Source: Geosiphon pyriformis (Eukaryota > Glomeromycota > Glomeromycetes > Archaeosporales > Geosiphonaceae). From it: DNA of 64,000 nt. Positions within the stretch are counted from its first letter, which is position 1; each line of letters begins with the position of its first letter. The notes under the pieces were generated by a model that made no database searches, had not been told where the DNA came from, and worked only from the letters and a program-made list of their open reading frames with translations. Positions 19,855 through 31,520 of the stretch are shown one piece after another. The position numbers and the translations under genes are program-made. Where the stretch lies: assembly GCA_016748015.1 (NCBI GenBank), contig JAAOMT010000617.1, positions 41,925 to 105,924 on the forward strand, in the 5' to 3' direction.

Positions 19855-20713
19855 TGTTACAAGTGATTATTTGGGGTCTTAAAGCAAATAACAAATCCAT
19901 AACTTGGTGCTTAATTGATATAATGATGTTGGTTTCTGAAGGTTTTTGTAATTTGAAGGTTTTGGTTAAGTTTTTTGTATAATAAACAGAGATTCAATGG
20001 TTGTTTTTAGTAGTCTCTCAGAATCACAATTCTGTCAAATTTCTTTTTTAGTATGGTAGCCAATAATTTGGCAGAGATGCTCTTCTGGTAAGCTATCCTT
20101 AATGTATCAAACTTTATACTCTTCTTTTGAAGTCTTTTACCAGACTATTTTTGATGTCAATAACTCAGCACTTTATTCTTTAATTAATTAGTTCACAATA
20201 AAAAATAAAAAATAACAGAAAAGAAAATAAAAGAAAAAAAAAATAAGCCAAGGCAATGAATGTTAATATCCTGTCAATAGTCATAATTAAGAGCTATTGT
20301 TCTAGTGTGGTTAAAGATTAATAGCTATTAACATGAAGTGTTAATAGTGAATAATAGATTGAGATAGTCAATATTTATTTATTAATATTTGTGATTTGAA
20401 AGATTGCTTAGATTAAATCTAAACTGAGAGGTCTGTCTTTTTTATTTCTAATACTACTGCTATATATGCATAATTGAGATTTCTTAATTCTTCGATTCTT
20501 CACACCAGAAATCTTGAAATTTTTGGAATCCTGCAATTCTTTTAAGAAAAATTCTGGAATTCTGGAATCCTGCAATTTCTTGTACAAGAATCTTGAAATT
20601 CTTGGAATCCTGCAATTTCTCTAAGAAAAATTCTAAAATTCCACTTTTTACTATATCTATTTCTGATTGGCTAATTTATATGTTAATCTATTTCTTATAT
20701 TCTTAGAGTAACA
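19855..20713 (-). repeat. 5' LTR of element C (859 bp)
   Basis: TGTTAC...GTAACA. It pairs with 1-544: they share subfamily-specific stretches such as a duplicated TTTATTTATTAATATTTGTG segment that the Y LTRs lack. It contains U3 repeats, a TATA box and both hairpins. The right flank is dUTPase sequence of element E. Confidence 0.88.
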
Positions 20714-21450
20714 ATGTGTAAATAAGATTTTAATCTGATAACAGTTTTTCTTAAGTATTTAAGATTAAATTCTGTATTAGTATTATGTATTTATTCTGAC
20801 ATAATATCCTTATTATTATCATTAAATTATTTGAGTACTTGTTTTTTGGAAATATTTGGAAACATAATATATTGTTCAAGATTAGAATTAAGATTTGAAT
20901 TGTTATTGCTGCTGTTATTATTGTGGATGGTATTAAAACCATTGTTGTTATTATTATTGAAGTTTGAATTAGGATTAAATTTGATTCTAATTTTAAAATA
21001 CAGCTGCTGATTGGTTCTTTTTTTAAAAAATTAAATAGATCATATGTAATGATAAATTGTAAATAAAATTACAATCATTACAATATTCAAAGTTACTGAA
21101 AATTAAGTAATATTTATAGAGTTTAATATTTAATTGTTTTAAACATTACTTTTGTTTTTTTTGAGTGGGTGTTAGGTCTTGGTAATGTTTGTAAAATTGT
21201 TTTAAATTACTCAAAATGTTAATAAAAATGTCTGAGTTTTGGATAAAAATGATTTTAATAGATTTTGGTAGTTTATTTTTAATCATTAATATTTTGTTAG
21301 ATGAAATGTTTTCAACTTTGGCACTTGTTATTCACCATATTTTGTTTTTGTTATGTGGATATCTATTCAAACATGAAAGTACTCAGTTCTATATAATATT
21401 GAATAGCATTTTTTTTTACCCAGTTACTAATAAAGATTATGTATTGGTAT
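20714..21450 (-). pseudogene. Element E, fragment 1: dUTPase N-part, CxxC module, spacer
   Basis: The oldest layer seen. On the minus strand it reads helical spacer, CxxC module, acidic linker and the start of dUTPase, where C inserted. It is heavily decayed. At 21450 K interrupts it (TSD GTAT at 21447-21450), and E resumes at 53993. Confidence 0.75.
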
Positions 21451-22415
21451 TATTACAAATGATTATTTGGGGTGTTGATATAAATAACAAATCTATAACT
21501 TAGTACTTAATAGCTTGACTAATGTTGATAAATCTAAAAATTTTTATGATCTAAAGGTTTTTATATCTGAAGATTTTGGTGTTTAAAAATTTTGGTAGAG
21601 TTTTTTGTATAATAAACAAAGATTCAATAATTGTGTCAGTAGTCTTCTAAAATAATTATTCTATTAAATTTTTTTCTTTAGCATAATAACCAGTTTATTT
21701 TGGCAGCTGTGCTTTTCTGGTAAGTTATCTATTAATTTATAATTTCTATACTCTTATTTTTAAGTCTTTTATCAGATTATTCTTGATATCAATTACTCAG
21801 CACTTAATCTCTTTAATCTGTTAGTAAGTTAATACAACAAAAAAAAATAAAAAAAAATAAAAAATTAGTATTTTGTTAATAACTATAATCAAGAACTATT
21901 GTTCCAGCATGATTAAGTGTTAAATGTTATTAACATAAAGTATTGATAAATAAAAAAGTGATTAGATTTTCAATCAAGCAGTAATAATATGAATTAGATG
22001 ATAATAAGTATGTTTTTATTTGTGATTGTATTAATGAATTCATTTCAATTAATATTAACTATCTGTAAAATAAGAGTTAATTAATAGATAAGAAAGAAGA
22101 TATTAACTTAAAACTGAAATCTAAATACTTTTTTTGCTTTTAATGCTACTATTATATATACATATTTTGTGTTATATAAGATTTCTGAAATCTTGTGATT
22201 TTTTTAGTAAAATTCTAAAATTCTACAATTTTTTACAAAAAATTCTGGGATTCTAGAATTCTGAAATTCTGCAATTCTTTACAAAGAATTCTGGGATTCT
22301 GAGATTCTGGAATTCTGCAATTTTTTTAAAGGAATTTTGGAATTTTTTTATTACTACACCTACTTTTGATTAGTTATTCTTTTAACTATAATATTTTTAA
22401 TTTTTATGAGTAATA
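21451..22415 (-). repeat. 3' LTR of element K (965 bp)
   Basis: TATTAC...GTAATA, the decayed form of TGTTAC...GTAACA. It is followed by a polypurine tract at 22416-22432. It pairs with the split LTR at 33695 and 53260. Confidence 0.85.
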
Positions 22416-23816
22416 TTATTTCCTCTTTTTAATATTAAGCTTTATTAAAATTTTTTAAACTTTCTAAATTTTTTTCTTAGATTAGCTCCATAAATCTTTT
22501 TTTCAGAATTGTTTTTGTAATTTTGGTCTGTAATTCTTCAAATTAAGCATTGATTAATTTTCTCAATTGATTAATAGTTACAGTGTCTATTGTTGAATGT
22601 AGTAATATTTCTAGTCTGTCTTGAAATTTTATTTGTAATTAATAAATAGCTCTTGTATATGTGAACAAATTGTTTTTTCTGACAATTTATCCAATTTGTT
22701 GTATTTGAATTGGATCAAATTTTCTCTTTGTTTTATCAATATATAAGTTTTTGATACTTAATTATTGTTCTAACTGATAGTAACAAAAGTTTTTTGAAAT
22801 TTGTTGTATCCATTGGTTTTAATTTTCTAAAATCTAGTTTTTTTCTGATATTAGTTTTCTTGGATCTTTTAATGTTTTTTTTATTTTTTCTATTATTTTG
22901 TCTATAGTATTTTCCAAATTGTAATGTTTGAAATATTATTCTTTGGTTTAGTTTTTTTATGGTATTTTTTTGTCTTTGTATTATATTATGTGTTTATTTA
23001 TGATAATTTCCAGACTTGATTTTTGTTGTTGAATTAATTGTAGTAGTTGTTGTATGAGTAAGTAAATGTTATCAGTAATTTCCATTTTTTCTTGTTGGTT
23101 TTGTTATATATATTAGTTCTTTATATACTGTTATAGTAAATTAATTTAACATATTTGCTTCAATAATAATAATTGGTTTTAAATCTTGTGAAATTTTATC
23201 TGGTTTGACTAGTATTCTTTGTATTCCCAGTTGTGGAATATTATTAATAGACAATAATACTATATTATAATATGGTTTCAGTCAATTTTTATGTGCTGTT
23301 TTAGCTAAAATTTTGTTGTTTCATCTTAGTTTATAAGCTTTATTTCTTAAAATTTCTTTAATGTAAAATGGTTTGTTCCATTTGGGATCAAATTTTTCAC
23401 TCCATTGTTTTTCTGTTTTGGTACAATATAAAAGTATTTTGTCTTCAATTCTGAATTTAACTGGTTTATCTGGTAATTAGTTATTATGTCATTTTTTTTG
23501 TTTTTTTTGTGATCTTTGAATGTTATCAGCTGCTCTTTATCTTTTGTTTTCTAATATTTCCATTAATTATATGTTCTTTTTAGCAATGTTTTTTAAAAGT
23601 TGGCTTTTGTTATTGGTTTTATTGAATATATGTTGATGTCTATTTCAACTAATAATGTTGTTGTTCTACTATAAACAAGTTTAAATAGTATTACTTATGT
23701 AGTATCTTGCTTCATTGTCTAATAAGCAAATAATACTGATAATATAAACAAATCCCATTTGTTTTGGTTTTCTTGGCTGATTTTTGCTATTACTTCACAC
23801 AATATTCTGTTGAAAT
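22416..23816 (-). pseudogene. C-terminal extension and integrase of K (degenerate, truncated)
   Basis: Polypurine tract, extension, GPY/F region and the C-terminal half of integrase are readable but full of stops. At about 23813-23817 the sequence jumps from the integrase region straight into RT motif C (equivalents are about 1.5 kb apart in C/Y). This marks a deletion, perhaps the same event that removed the 3' end of F. Confidence 0.65.
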
Positions 23817-24440
23817 ACACAACTACTAATTTTCACAATAGTTCTCTATAAACAATTTTCATTAACTGTTAAAATATGGCTGGTGTATTAATTAAGCCAA
23901 ATAGCATAACTTTAAATTCAAAATTTTCTTCTCAAGTTGTAAAAGCCATTTTCTTCTTATCTTCTGGTTTCATGACTACTTGCTAATAACCATTATCTAG
24001 ATCTAATATTGAAAACCATTTCTTTCCTCTAAAAGTATTAAATAATTCCTGAATACATGGAGTGGGGTAGTTGTTTCTACAAGTTACACCATTTAGTTTT
24101 TTATAATCCACACAAAAATGGATTTTTTTATTCTTCTTATAGACTAGTATTATTGGTGACAACCATAAACTTATTGATAGTTAAATTAATCCATTATCCA
24201 ATATTCTGTTGATTTCTTGTTGGATAATTTTATGGCTAACTAGTGGTACTTGGTATGTTTATTGTTTGATTAATATTGTATCTCCAGTCTTGATCTAATA
24301 CTAGATAATATTAGTTTGGCCAAATTTGTTTTTATTTACAAAAATGTTATTGAAATTATTGAGTAATATTTTAAGTTGCATCTGCTGAAATGGGTCTAAG
24401 TTTCCTAAATTTATTTGTTCTAATTGTTTTGGTTGGAGCA
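23817..24440 (-). pseudogene. Reverse transcriptase of F (N-terminal two thirds)
   Basis: Reads from the start of motif C back through motifs B and A and the fingers. The MPFGL-type motif B is decayed to MLFGL-like sequence. The YLDN box itself is cut at the junction. Stops at Gln and Trp/Arg codons. Confidence 0.65.
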
Positions 24441-25500
24441 AATAATATTCTTCTCATCCATATATTGTTTGTAATGTGATATTCACATATTTGCATAGTT
24501 GTGAAAAATCTGGAATAGTGCTTGGTGGTTGGTCTTCAATTTTGGTACTTAAATATCCAATAATAATTCCTTTTGATATTTTTATAACTTCTCTAGTTGT
24601 GTTGTATATGGGAATTTTTATGTGTTTCGGGCTTTTGGCTGGTATATAAAGATTGGTAAGTCCAATTTTTCTTAATTCACAAAGTGTAGTTTCTACTTCC
24701 AAGATTTAAGCTTGATCTTTTACTTTCTTTTCTATGGCTAATATGTACTGATTATATGATGGAATAAAAATTGATTGACAAGTAAAGATAATTTCTCCCT
24801 TGTCAATAATTTTTTTCTTTGCCATATTAATTAGTACATCTATTCTTCCTGTGGATTCGAATCTACTAATTCTTTTAGCTGTAATCTCTAATTTTTTTTT
24901 GTTTCCTATTAATATTAACTGAGCTATTTTAACCAGAAGCAGAAATATTGTTTTTGCTATCTTTTTGTTGGGCTCTATGATATAGATCTTTTCTGAATTA
25001 TTTTGTAGTATTGCAATAATATTTCCTATATATTCTGTATCAATTATTTCTCCTCTAATATTGATCTTTTTTTTGCTAAACTACTCCTAAATGCTAGTTG
25101 AACTATTGTTGTTGCTGGAATTTCCAGTGCTATTTTCAAATTGATGCATGTATGGAAATATGGCTCTAATTTGATAACATTTTTCCCAAGATATCTCAAG
25201 TCAAACTTTGTATTAGTATTATATACACATTCTGGCATAATACTTTTACCATTATTACTGAATCATTTTAGTTCCTGTTCCTTAGAGAGATTAGGGAGCA
25301 CAATGTATTGTTTGGGATTTGAATTGTTATTATTATTATTGCTATTTTGAATGGAGCTGGAACTGTTATTTTTATTATCATTGTCAAAGTTTGAATTAAA
25401 ATTGAATGTTAATTCCAATTCTAATACACAGCTGCTGATTGGTTCTTTTTCTTCTGAAATCATATAGATCATGTATGGTAGTAGATCATAAACAATGTCA
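24441..25500 (-). pseudogene. Linker and dUTPase of F (degenerate)
   Basis: Open pieces are 24454-24702 (beta-rich linker, IKIPIYNTTREV and GIIIGYL), 25044-25238 (dUTPase motifs 1-2, TKFDLRY and LAFRSSLAKK) and 25263-25472 (acidic Asn/Asp/Ser linker). Motif 5 is a decayed RFESTGR equivalent near 24850. Frameshifts separate the pieces. Confidence 0.75.
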
Positions 25501-26290
25501 CAATTATTACAATACTTAAAGTTATTAGAAATAAAACAATATTTGCAGAGTCTTGCATTTAATTGTTTTAACTACTGCTCTTGCTCCTCTCAAGTAAATG
25601 CTAATTCTTGGTAGTGTTTGTAGAATTGTTCTGGGTTTATGAGATTTAGGACAATGTCTGAATTTGGGGTCTATTTGAGTTCTATGAATTCTGATGAGTT
25701 GTTTTTAATTATTTTTATTTCTTCTGGTAATATATCTTCAATTTTGGCTAGTGCCATTTGCCATATTTTATTGTTGTTATGTAGACAACTATCTAACTAT
25801 TTTACTGTTCTTCTTCAGACAGTGTTTATTGACATACCCTTTCATATCCAATCATTGATTAGAATTGTGTATTGGCACAATTTATTACATATTTCTCTCC
25901 ATCCAGAAATGTCATTCCACATTTCTTCATCTAAAAGAGTTTTTTTACATGCAAGACATGGTTTGTTGTCCTATTTTCCCTGTCTTTTTGGGCAGCCAAA
26001 ACATTTAAGAATGCATAAATGACAATAAAACTTTGTTGCTGTTGGCTATTCTTTGTTGTTATTATAGCATACACCTATTGTTAACAATTTTTTGCCATAA
26101 TCAATGCAAATTAGTTTGGATTGGCAATAGTTGTTTTGTTGGTGGGATGTGGTATATAGAATATGTGTAGAAGTAGTGGCTTGTGTGGTTTTTTTTTCTT
26201 TTCTTTCCCTTTCCTTTTTCTTTTTCTCTTCCAGATTGAAATCAGTGATAGTTTATTGTAATTGTCATTAGTCCATAAAACTTAATAGGC
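25501..26290 (-). pseudogene. Cys-rich regions of F
   Basis: Equivalent of Y 5130-5830. Cys blocks near 25890-26120 include KPCLAC and CIDYGKKLL (one Cys lost). A TAG stands at the Trp before DNKPC. Very decayed toward the protease. Confidence 0.6.
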
Positions 26291-26960
26291 TTCCCAGTTA
26301 GGTTTCATTTTTTTTTCTTTAAGTTCTATCAATGGTGCTAGTGTGAGGTTTTTGAAGTGTCCACAAGTTGCTGGTACTTATGTATACTGACTATTCTGGT
26401 TGAATTGAAGCTCTTATGTGGTTCAATTGAGTATTGCATTAGTTTTGGATAGTCAATCATTGCTAATTAATGCTTGGTACTAAGTGGCTTCTATTATTAA
26501 CACCTTGATAGTTGTAACAATACTGTTGACTTTAAAAGAGAAGTCATCAATTTTGCCAATAAAAGTTTTGATTGCTCTATCAGCTGTAATAATTTTAGTA
26601 CTGACTGTATGATCAACTTAATAATCTAATTGGTTTATGAGTTGTCATGTAATAATGCTGTCTGTTGAACCACTGTCTAAAATTAGTTTAATTGATTGAC
26701 CATCAACCTTGACATTAGTGTACATTGTGGTAATGAGTTTGACATCAAAGGCAGCTCTACTAAAAAGATGCATTGCTATTGGTTTTTTGATTTTAAAGAA
26801 AAAATGGCTGCTAATGATTTGTTATTGGTGACCATTGCTGGTAGAATGTTGCTGGTGAGTGGTTTCTGGTTGGTTTTCTGATTGTTGGTTTGTGTGCTTT
26901 TGGGGATTACAAGAAGGCTTAAATAGTTCTGAGAATTTGGGTTTTAGGTGTATCCAGTTT
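26291..26960 (-). pseudogene. Protease of F (degenerate)
   Basis: The active site region near 26670 reads LILDSGSTDSIIT-like sequence, and an ALI(S)NDWL equivalent lies near 26450. Several stops. Confidence 0.65.
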
Positions 26961-29030
26961 CCAAATTTCTTGGATATGATTCTAAAATTTGTTGGAATGT
27001 GCTAGAGATCAGTTGCTAAACAATCATTGCCAATCTCCAGTTTTGCTAAATGGTTCTTGGCCTTTGATTTCCATTGGACACAGTCATGAGTAGTGGTGTT
27101 TGAATAGTTTGTGGTTAATACATTACTAATGGCTGTGGTGGTTGATATATTATGAATATTGTCAGTTGATAAATTGAAGATATATATATTGGTTGCTGTG
27201 TCATTTGGGTGTAATTAGGTTGGTATTGATTTTGATTTGGGTAATAGCTTGGAGATTGAAATCTGCAATCAAGGTTTCAATATTGATTTCCCAATTATGA
27301 ATTATTGGTATAAACTCAGCAGCTGGCTCTAACATGATCTTGTTTACCACAATTGTAGCAAATGCAAATCTCTGGTTGCTATAGTTGATTGGTTGATAAT
27401 GATAGACATGCCTGATTTTGTAAACAATTTAAGTTTTCTAAATTATTGTATTGTTATAGTAGTTGATAAATTGTCTGATTATTAGCTAAGTACTCTTCTA
27501 ATTTCTGATTGATTGAATTACTGAATTGTTTCAATTTGGAATCCAAGTCAGATGATCTATTTATTACTAGATTTATAGCTTGAGTGTGGTTGGCTTCGAG
27601 TTTTGCCAATTCAAAATTTCTGGCATAAGTAACTGCTGCTTAAAAATTGGCTGGATGTAATGGGCATATGTGTTAGAGAATACTGCTGTATAGACCACAA
27701 ATAAACTGGTATAAGATTTATGGCTCTGTGAAATAATTGGCATCAATTGTTTAGATCTAATGCAGATTTTAATAGAAGTGTCCCAAGTAAGTGATGACTG
27801 CTTTAACATCTTCTTGTTTTATAGTAGTGAATATATTGGCCAAGCAGTTAATGCTATTATTGTTATTAAAATATCTTAGGAACTTAATTTTAAATATATT
27901 AAAATTTTGGGGTTTATTTGCCAAGCTTTAATATCACAAATTATTAGTATCCTGTAGAAAATATGGAATTGTCTATAATACTTTAGTATCATTCCATTTG
28001 TTGGCTGCAATGGCTTTTTTTATGTTGTTAAGTCATACTTGGGTGTCATTCTTCTTGTTAGTGAATTTCTCAATTTTGGTAATAAATGCATATGTTATCA
28101 ATGCTAATAGTAATTGTTGTTGTGATTGTGGTTGAGGTTGCTGTTGCAATTGCTGCTGAAATGGTGGTTATGGCTGTTGCTATTGCTGTTTAACAATTGG
28201 TAAGGCTAGTGGTAGATCAATCACAATTACTAGATATAAGTTTTGGGGAACAATAGGAATGGTATTTGGATTGTTCTGATTTTGCTGAGTTGAAATAATC
28301 AAGGTTTCAATTTCTGGGTTTTCTGGGATTGAATTTTGCTTATTAATTTCTTGATCATTGTCTTTTTCTCTCTTAAAGTCAGTTATTTTTCAAGGACTAA
28401 TGGCTCCAAAATTTGGTTGTGATGGCAGTAATTAAACTCCTAATGGTATTGAGAATTGTGATTTAAATTCTTTAAAATAATTATTATATGTTCCTAATAA
28501 TTCTGCTTTCTTTTGTTTACTTTGGAACAGAATTCTGTTTAGTAATATTGTCATGTTTATGATAAATGTGCCTATTGATGTTATATTAATGATGCTTTTG
28601 GACATGTAATAATATGATGGATTAGCAGGTAAATTGACTCTCTGTTTTTTTCAAGTAGATAATTGTATTTGTTTTGGAGTTCCTGCTGGTGTTTGTAATC
28701 TTTTTTTTTCTTTGTTGGCAAAGGTAATGAAAAATTTTTGTTTGGTGTATTTTTCAATTTCTTTGTTTATTTTCATAATTAGTGGTGCAAATAAATGATT
28801 TTGTGGCAGTGTGGTGTTTTAAAATAATTTACTAAAAAAATTGTTAAAGGCAGATTCTGGATCTCCTTGGCCTTCCAAATAATATAGAATTCTTTTATTA
28901 ACATAGTAATTGAAAACTAATTCTGCTGACCAATTATTATTTGTTAATTCAAGATAGATGTGATAATGTTGGAATAAAGATTTTGCAAATTCCAAGTGGT
29001 TTGTTTTTATTTCTTCGGATTCTGTCACTG
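26961..29030 (-). pseudogene. Gag of F (degenerate)
   Basis: CCHC knuckle region near 27340-27385, capsid pieces 27540-27990, a long Gln-rich linker (CAG/CAA repeats seen near 28110-28190) and an N-terminal domain at 28819-29028 (TESEEIKTNHLEFAKSLFQH). The first codon is GTG, then ACA GAA TCC. Confidence 0.7.
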
Positions 29031-29073
29031 TTTCAGATGGTTGCTATTGGTGCTGGTTCTCTGTTAAATTACA

Positions 29074-29090
29074 TTTTACAGAAAGCATCA
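29074..29090 (-). other. Primer-binding site of F (decayed)
   Basis: TGATGCTTTCTGTAAAA on the minus strand, two bases from the LTR; same position as in Y and J. Confidence 0.6.
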
Positions 29091-29092
29091 AA

Positions 29093-29892
29093 TGTTACAG
29101 ATGATTATTTGAGATCTCAAATCAAATAACAAACTCATAACTTGGTGTTTAATAGCTAATATGATTGAAAGTTTTGGTGATCTAAAGGTTTTGGTTGAGT
29201 CCTTTATATAATATACAAAGATTTAATAGTTGTTTTCAGTAGCCTCTCAGAATTGCAATTCCATTAATTCTTTTTTTGGCTTAGTGGCTGGCAATTCTTT
29301 GGTAAGTAATCCTTAATTTTTAGTGTCTATTTTCTTATTTGGAGTCTTTTACTGGACAATTTTTAATGTTAATAACTCAGCACTTAATTTTTAATCAATT
29401 AGTAATTAACAAAACCAATAAAAAATAATAACAGAAAGTAAAGAAATAAAGAAATAAGCCAAGACAATGCAAAGTTAGTATTTCATCAATAGCTGTGATC
29501 AAGATCTATTGTTCTAATATGGTCAAGTATAGTTTACTATCAATATAGAGTGTTGATAGTGAACAATTGAATTGATATAATTAATAAGTATATTTATTAA
29601 TAGTGTAAATATATGAATGCTAACTAGGAAGTAGAACTCAGATGTTTTTTTCTGTTTTTAATACTACTGTAATATATACATAATTAAGATTCCTTAATTT
29701 TTCAATTCTTTGTACCAAGAATTCTAGAATTCCTGGAATTCTGGAATTTTGCAATTTTTTTATATGAAAATCCTATAATTCTGGAATCCTGCAATTCTTT
29801 TGAGAGGAATCCTGGAATTCTTAATTTTACTATATCTACTTCTGATTGGCTAATTTATATACTAATATGATTCCTATATTTTATAAGTAACA
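29093..29892 (-). repeat. 5' LTR of element F (800 bp)
   Basis: TGTTAC...GTAACA, with U3 GGAATTCC-type repeats (29710-29820) and a TATA-like box near 29675. Distinct from the K LTR. No partner in the window. Confidence 0.82.
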
Positions 29893-30900
29893 CTGTTTTA
29901 TTAACAAATCTGAAAGCATAATATATTGTTTGAAGTTATAATTAGAGTTTAAATTGTTATTGTTGTTGCCATAATAAATGAAGTTGAAACCATTATTGTT
30001 GTTATTATTGGAGTCTGAATTGAAATTAAATTTTGATTCTAATTCTATAACACATTTACTGATTGTTCTTTCTTTTTAAAGATTGAATAGATCATATATG
30101 GTAATGGATTGTAGATAAAATTACAATCATTACAATATTTGAAGTCATTGGGAATTAAACAATGTTTACATAGTCTTGTATTTAATTGTTTCAAAAACTG
30201 CTCTTGCTTTTTTTTAGTAGGTACTAAGTTTTGATAGTGTTTATAGAATTGTTTTAGATCACTTAAAATATCAGAAAATGGGAATAAAAACAGTCTTAAC
30301 TGGTTCTGGTGGGTTGTTTTTAATCACTAATATTTCACTGAGTGAAATGTTTTTGATTTTAGCACTTACTATTTGCCAAATTTTGGCTTCATCATAGGGA
30401 TAACCATCTAAACATAATAATGCTTGGTTCTACATAATGTTGAAAAATATTTCTCAGTTTACCTAATCACTTATTAGAATCATGTACTAACATAATGTGT
30501 CACACATTTTTCTTTAACCAGGAATGTTATTTCATATTTTTTTATCGAATAATGTTTCTCCACAAGCAAGACATAATTTATTGTTTTACTTTTTTTGTCA
30601 TTTTGAATAACCAAAACACTAATAATAATATGACTTGCAGTAATAATGAATATGCATCCAGTAGTCTTTGTCTAACATAATCCAAGCTTTTATAAATAAA
30701 AGCTTCTTCTTATAGTCAATACACTTAAGAGAAATATAAGGTGGTTTTTTTTGTGTCTATTGAGTATGAGATGTACTAACTGTTGATAATTTCTTTGGTG
30801 TTAGTGGTGTTTTGTGATTTGCCTTTTTTTTTTTTTTTTCTTTTGTTGTCTTATAATAAGATTGGTAGCAGTGTATTGTGATCTTCTTTGGTCCATAAAA
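29893..30900 (-). pseudogene. dUTPase linker and Cys-rich regions of K
   Basis: Resumes K at the acidic linker before dUTPase, then CxxC module (30110-30180), spacer and ten-Cys region (30480-30720). The frames are broken, but order and spacing match Y. Confidence 0.65.
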
Positions 30901-31520
30901 CTTAGTAGATTTCTCAGGTAGATTTGTTTTTTTTTTCTAATTCTATCAATGGTTGTGGTTGGGTAATTTGTGGTTTGAAATAATTACACATAGCTGGTAC
31001 TCATGTGTGTTGTCTGTTTTAACTGAGCTGTAGCTCTTAAGTAGTCCAGTTGAGCATAGTACTAATTTTGAACAGCCAGTCATTACCAATTAGTGCTTGG
31101 TATTGTATGGCTTCTATGATAAGAATCTTAATTGGTGTAATAATGCCATTAATTTCAAATGAGAAGTCATCAATTTTGCCAATTAGAATTTTGGTCACTC
31201 TATTGGCTGTAATAATTCTGGTACTAGCAACATAATCAACTTGGTGACCTAATTGGTCTATAAATTGTTATGTAATAATGCTGTTTGCTAAACTACTGTC
31301 AAAAATTAGCTTGATAAAATGGTCATCTACTTTGATATTGGTATACATAGCTGTAATAGGTTTAGCTTCAAGGGTGGTTTCATTAAATAAAAGTGTTTTT
31401 ACTAGTTTCTTGAGTTTAAAAAAAAAGATGAGTAAGTAATTTGTTTGGTAATAGTTGTTAATAGAATTTTGTTGATAAGTAGTTGGATTTAATTGGGTTC
31501 TTGTTTGCTAAATTGGGCAT
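30901..31520 (-). pseudogene. Protease of K (degenerate)
   Basis: The IFDSSLANSIIT-like active site near 31290 corresponds to LILDSGSASSIIT of Y. An ALIGNDWL block near 31075 is well kept. Confidence 0.7.

Larger units (their letters stand above)
1..20713 (-). mobile_element. Element C: old Ty3/gypsy-dUTPase retrotransposon, interrupted
   Basis: C is read on the minus strand from its 5' LTR (19855-20713) to its 3' LTR (1-544, left end outside the window). The two LTRs are close relatives of each other and differ clearly from the Y LTRs. C contains Y, which is rearranged with it, and a solo LTR at 16431-17284. Sequence assigned to C by its heavier decay and by the breakpoints is 1 to about 3045, 9797 to about 10797, and 15638-20713 except the solo LTR. 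C itself sits inside dUTPase sequence of element E: its right flank at 20714 continues as dUTPase and linker. The left TSD is outside the window. Confidence 0.8.
23817..29892 (-). mobile_element. Element F: gypsy-dUTPase element lacking its 3' end
   Basis: Has its own 5' LTR (29093-29892, 800 bp), primer site, gag, protease, Cys-rich region, dUTPase and most of RT. No matching 3' LTR is present: the next LTR to the left (21451) belongs to K. F lies inside K's dUTPase linker, as sequence right of 29892 resumes there. The simplest reading is insertion into K, then a deletion that fused K integrase to F RT. Confidence 0.65.
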
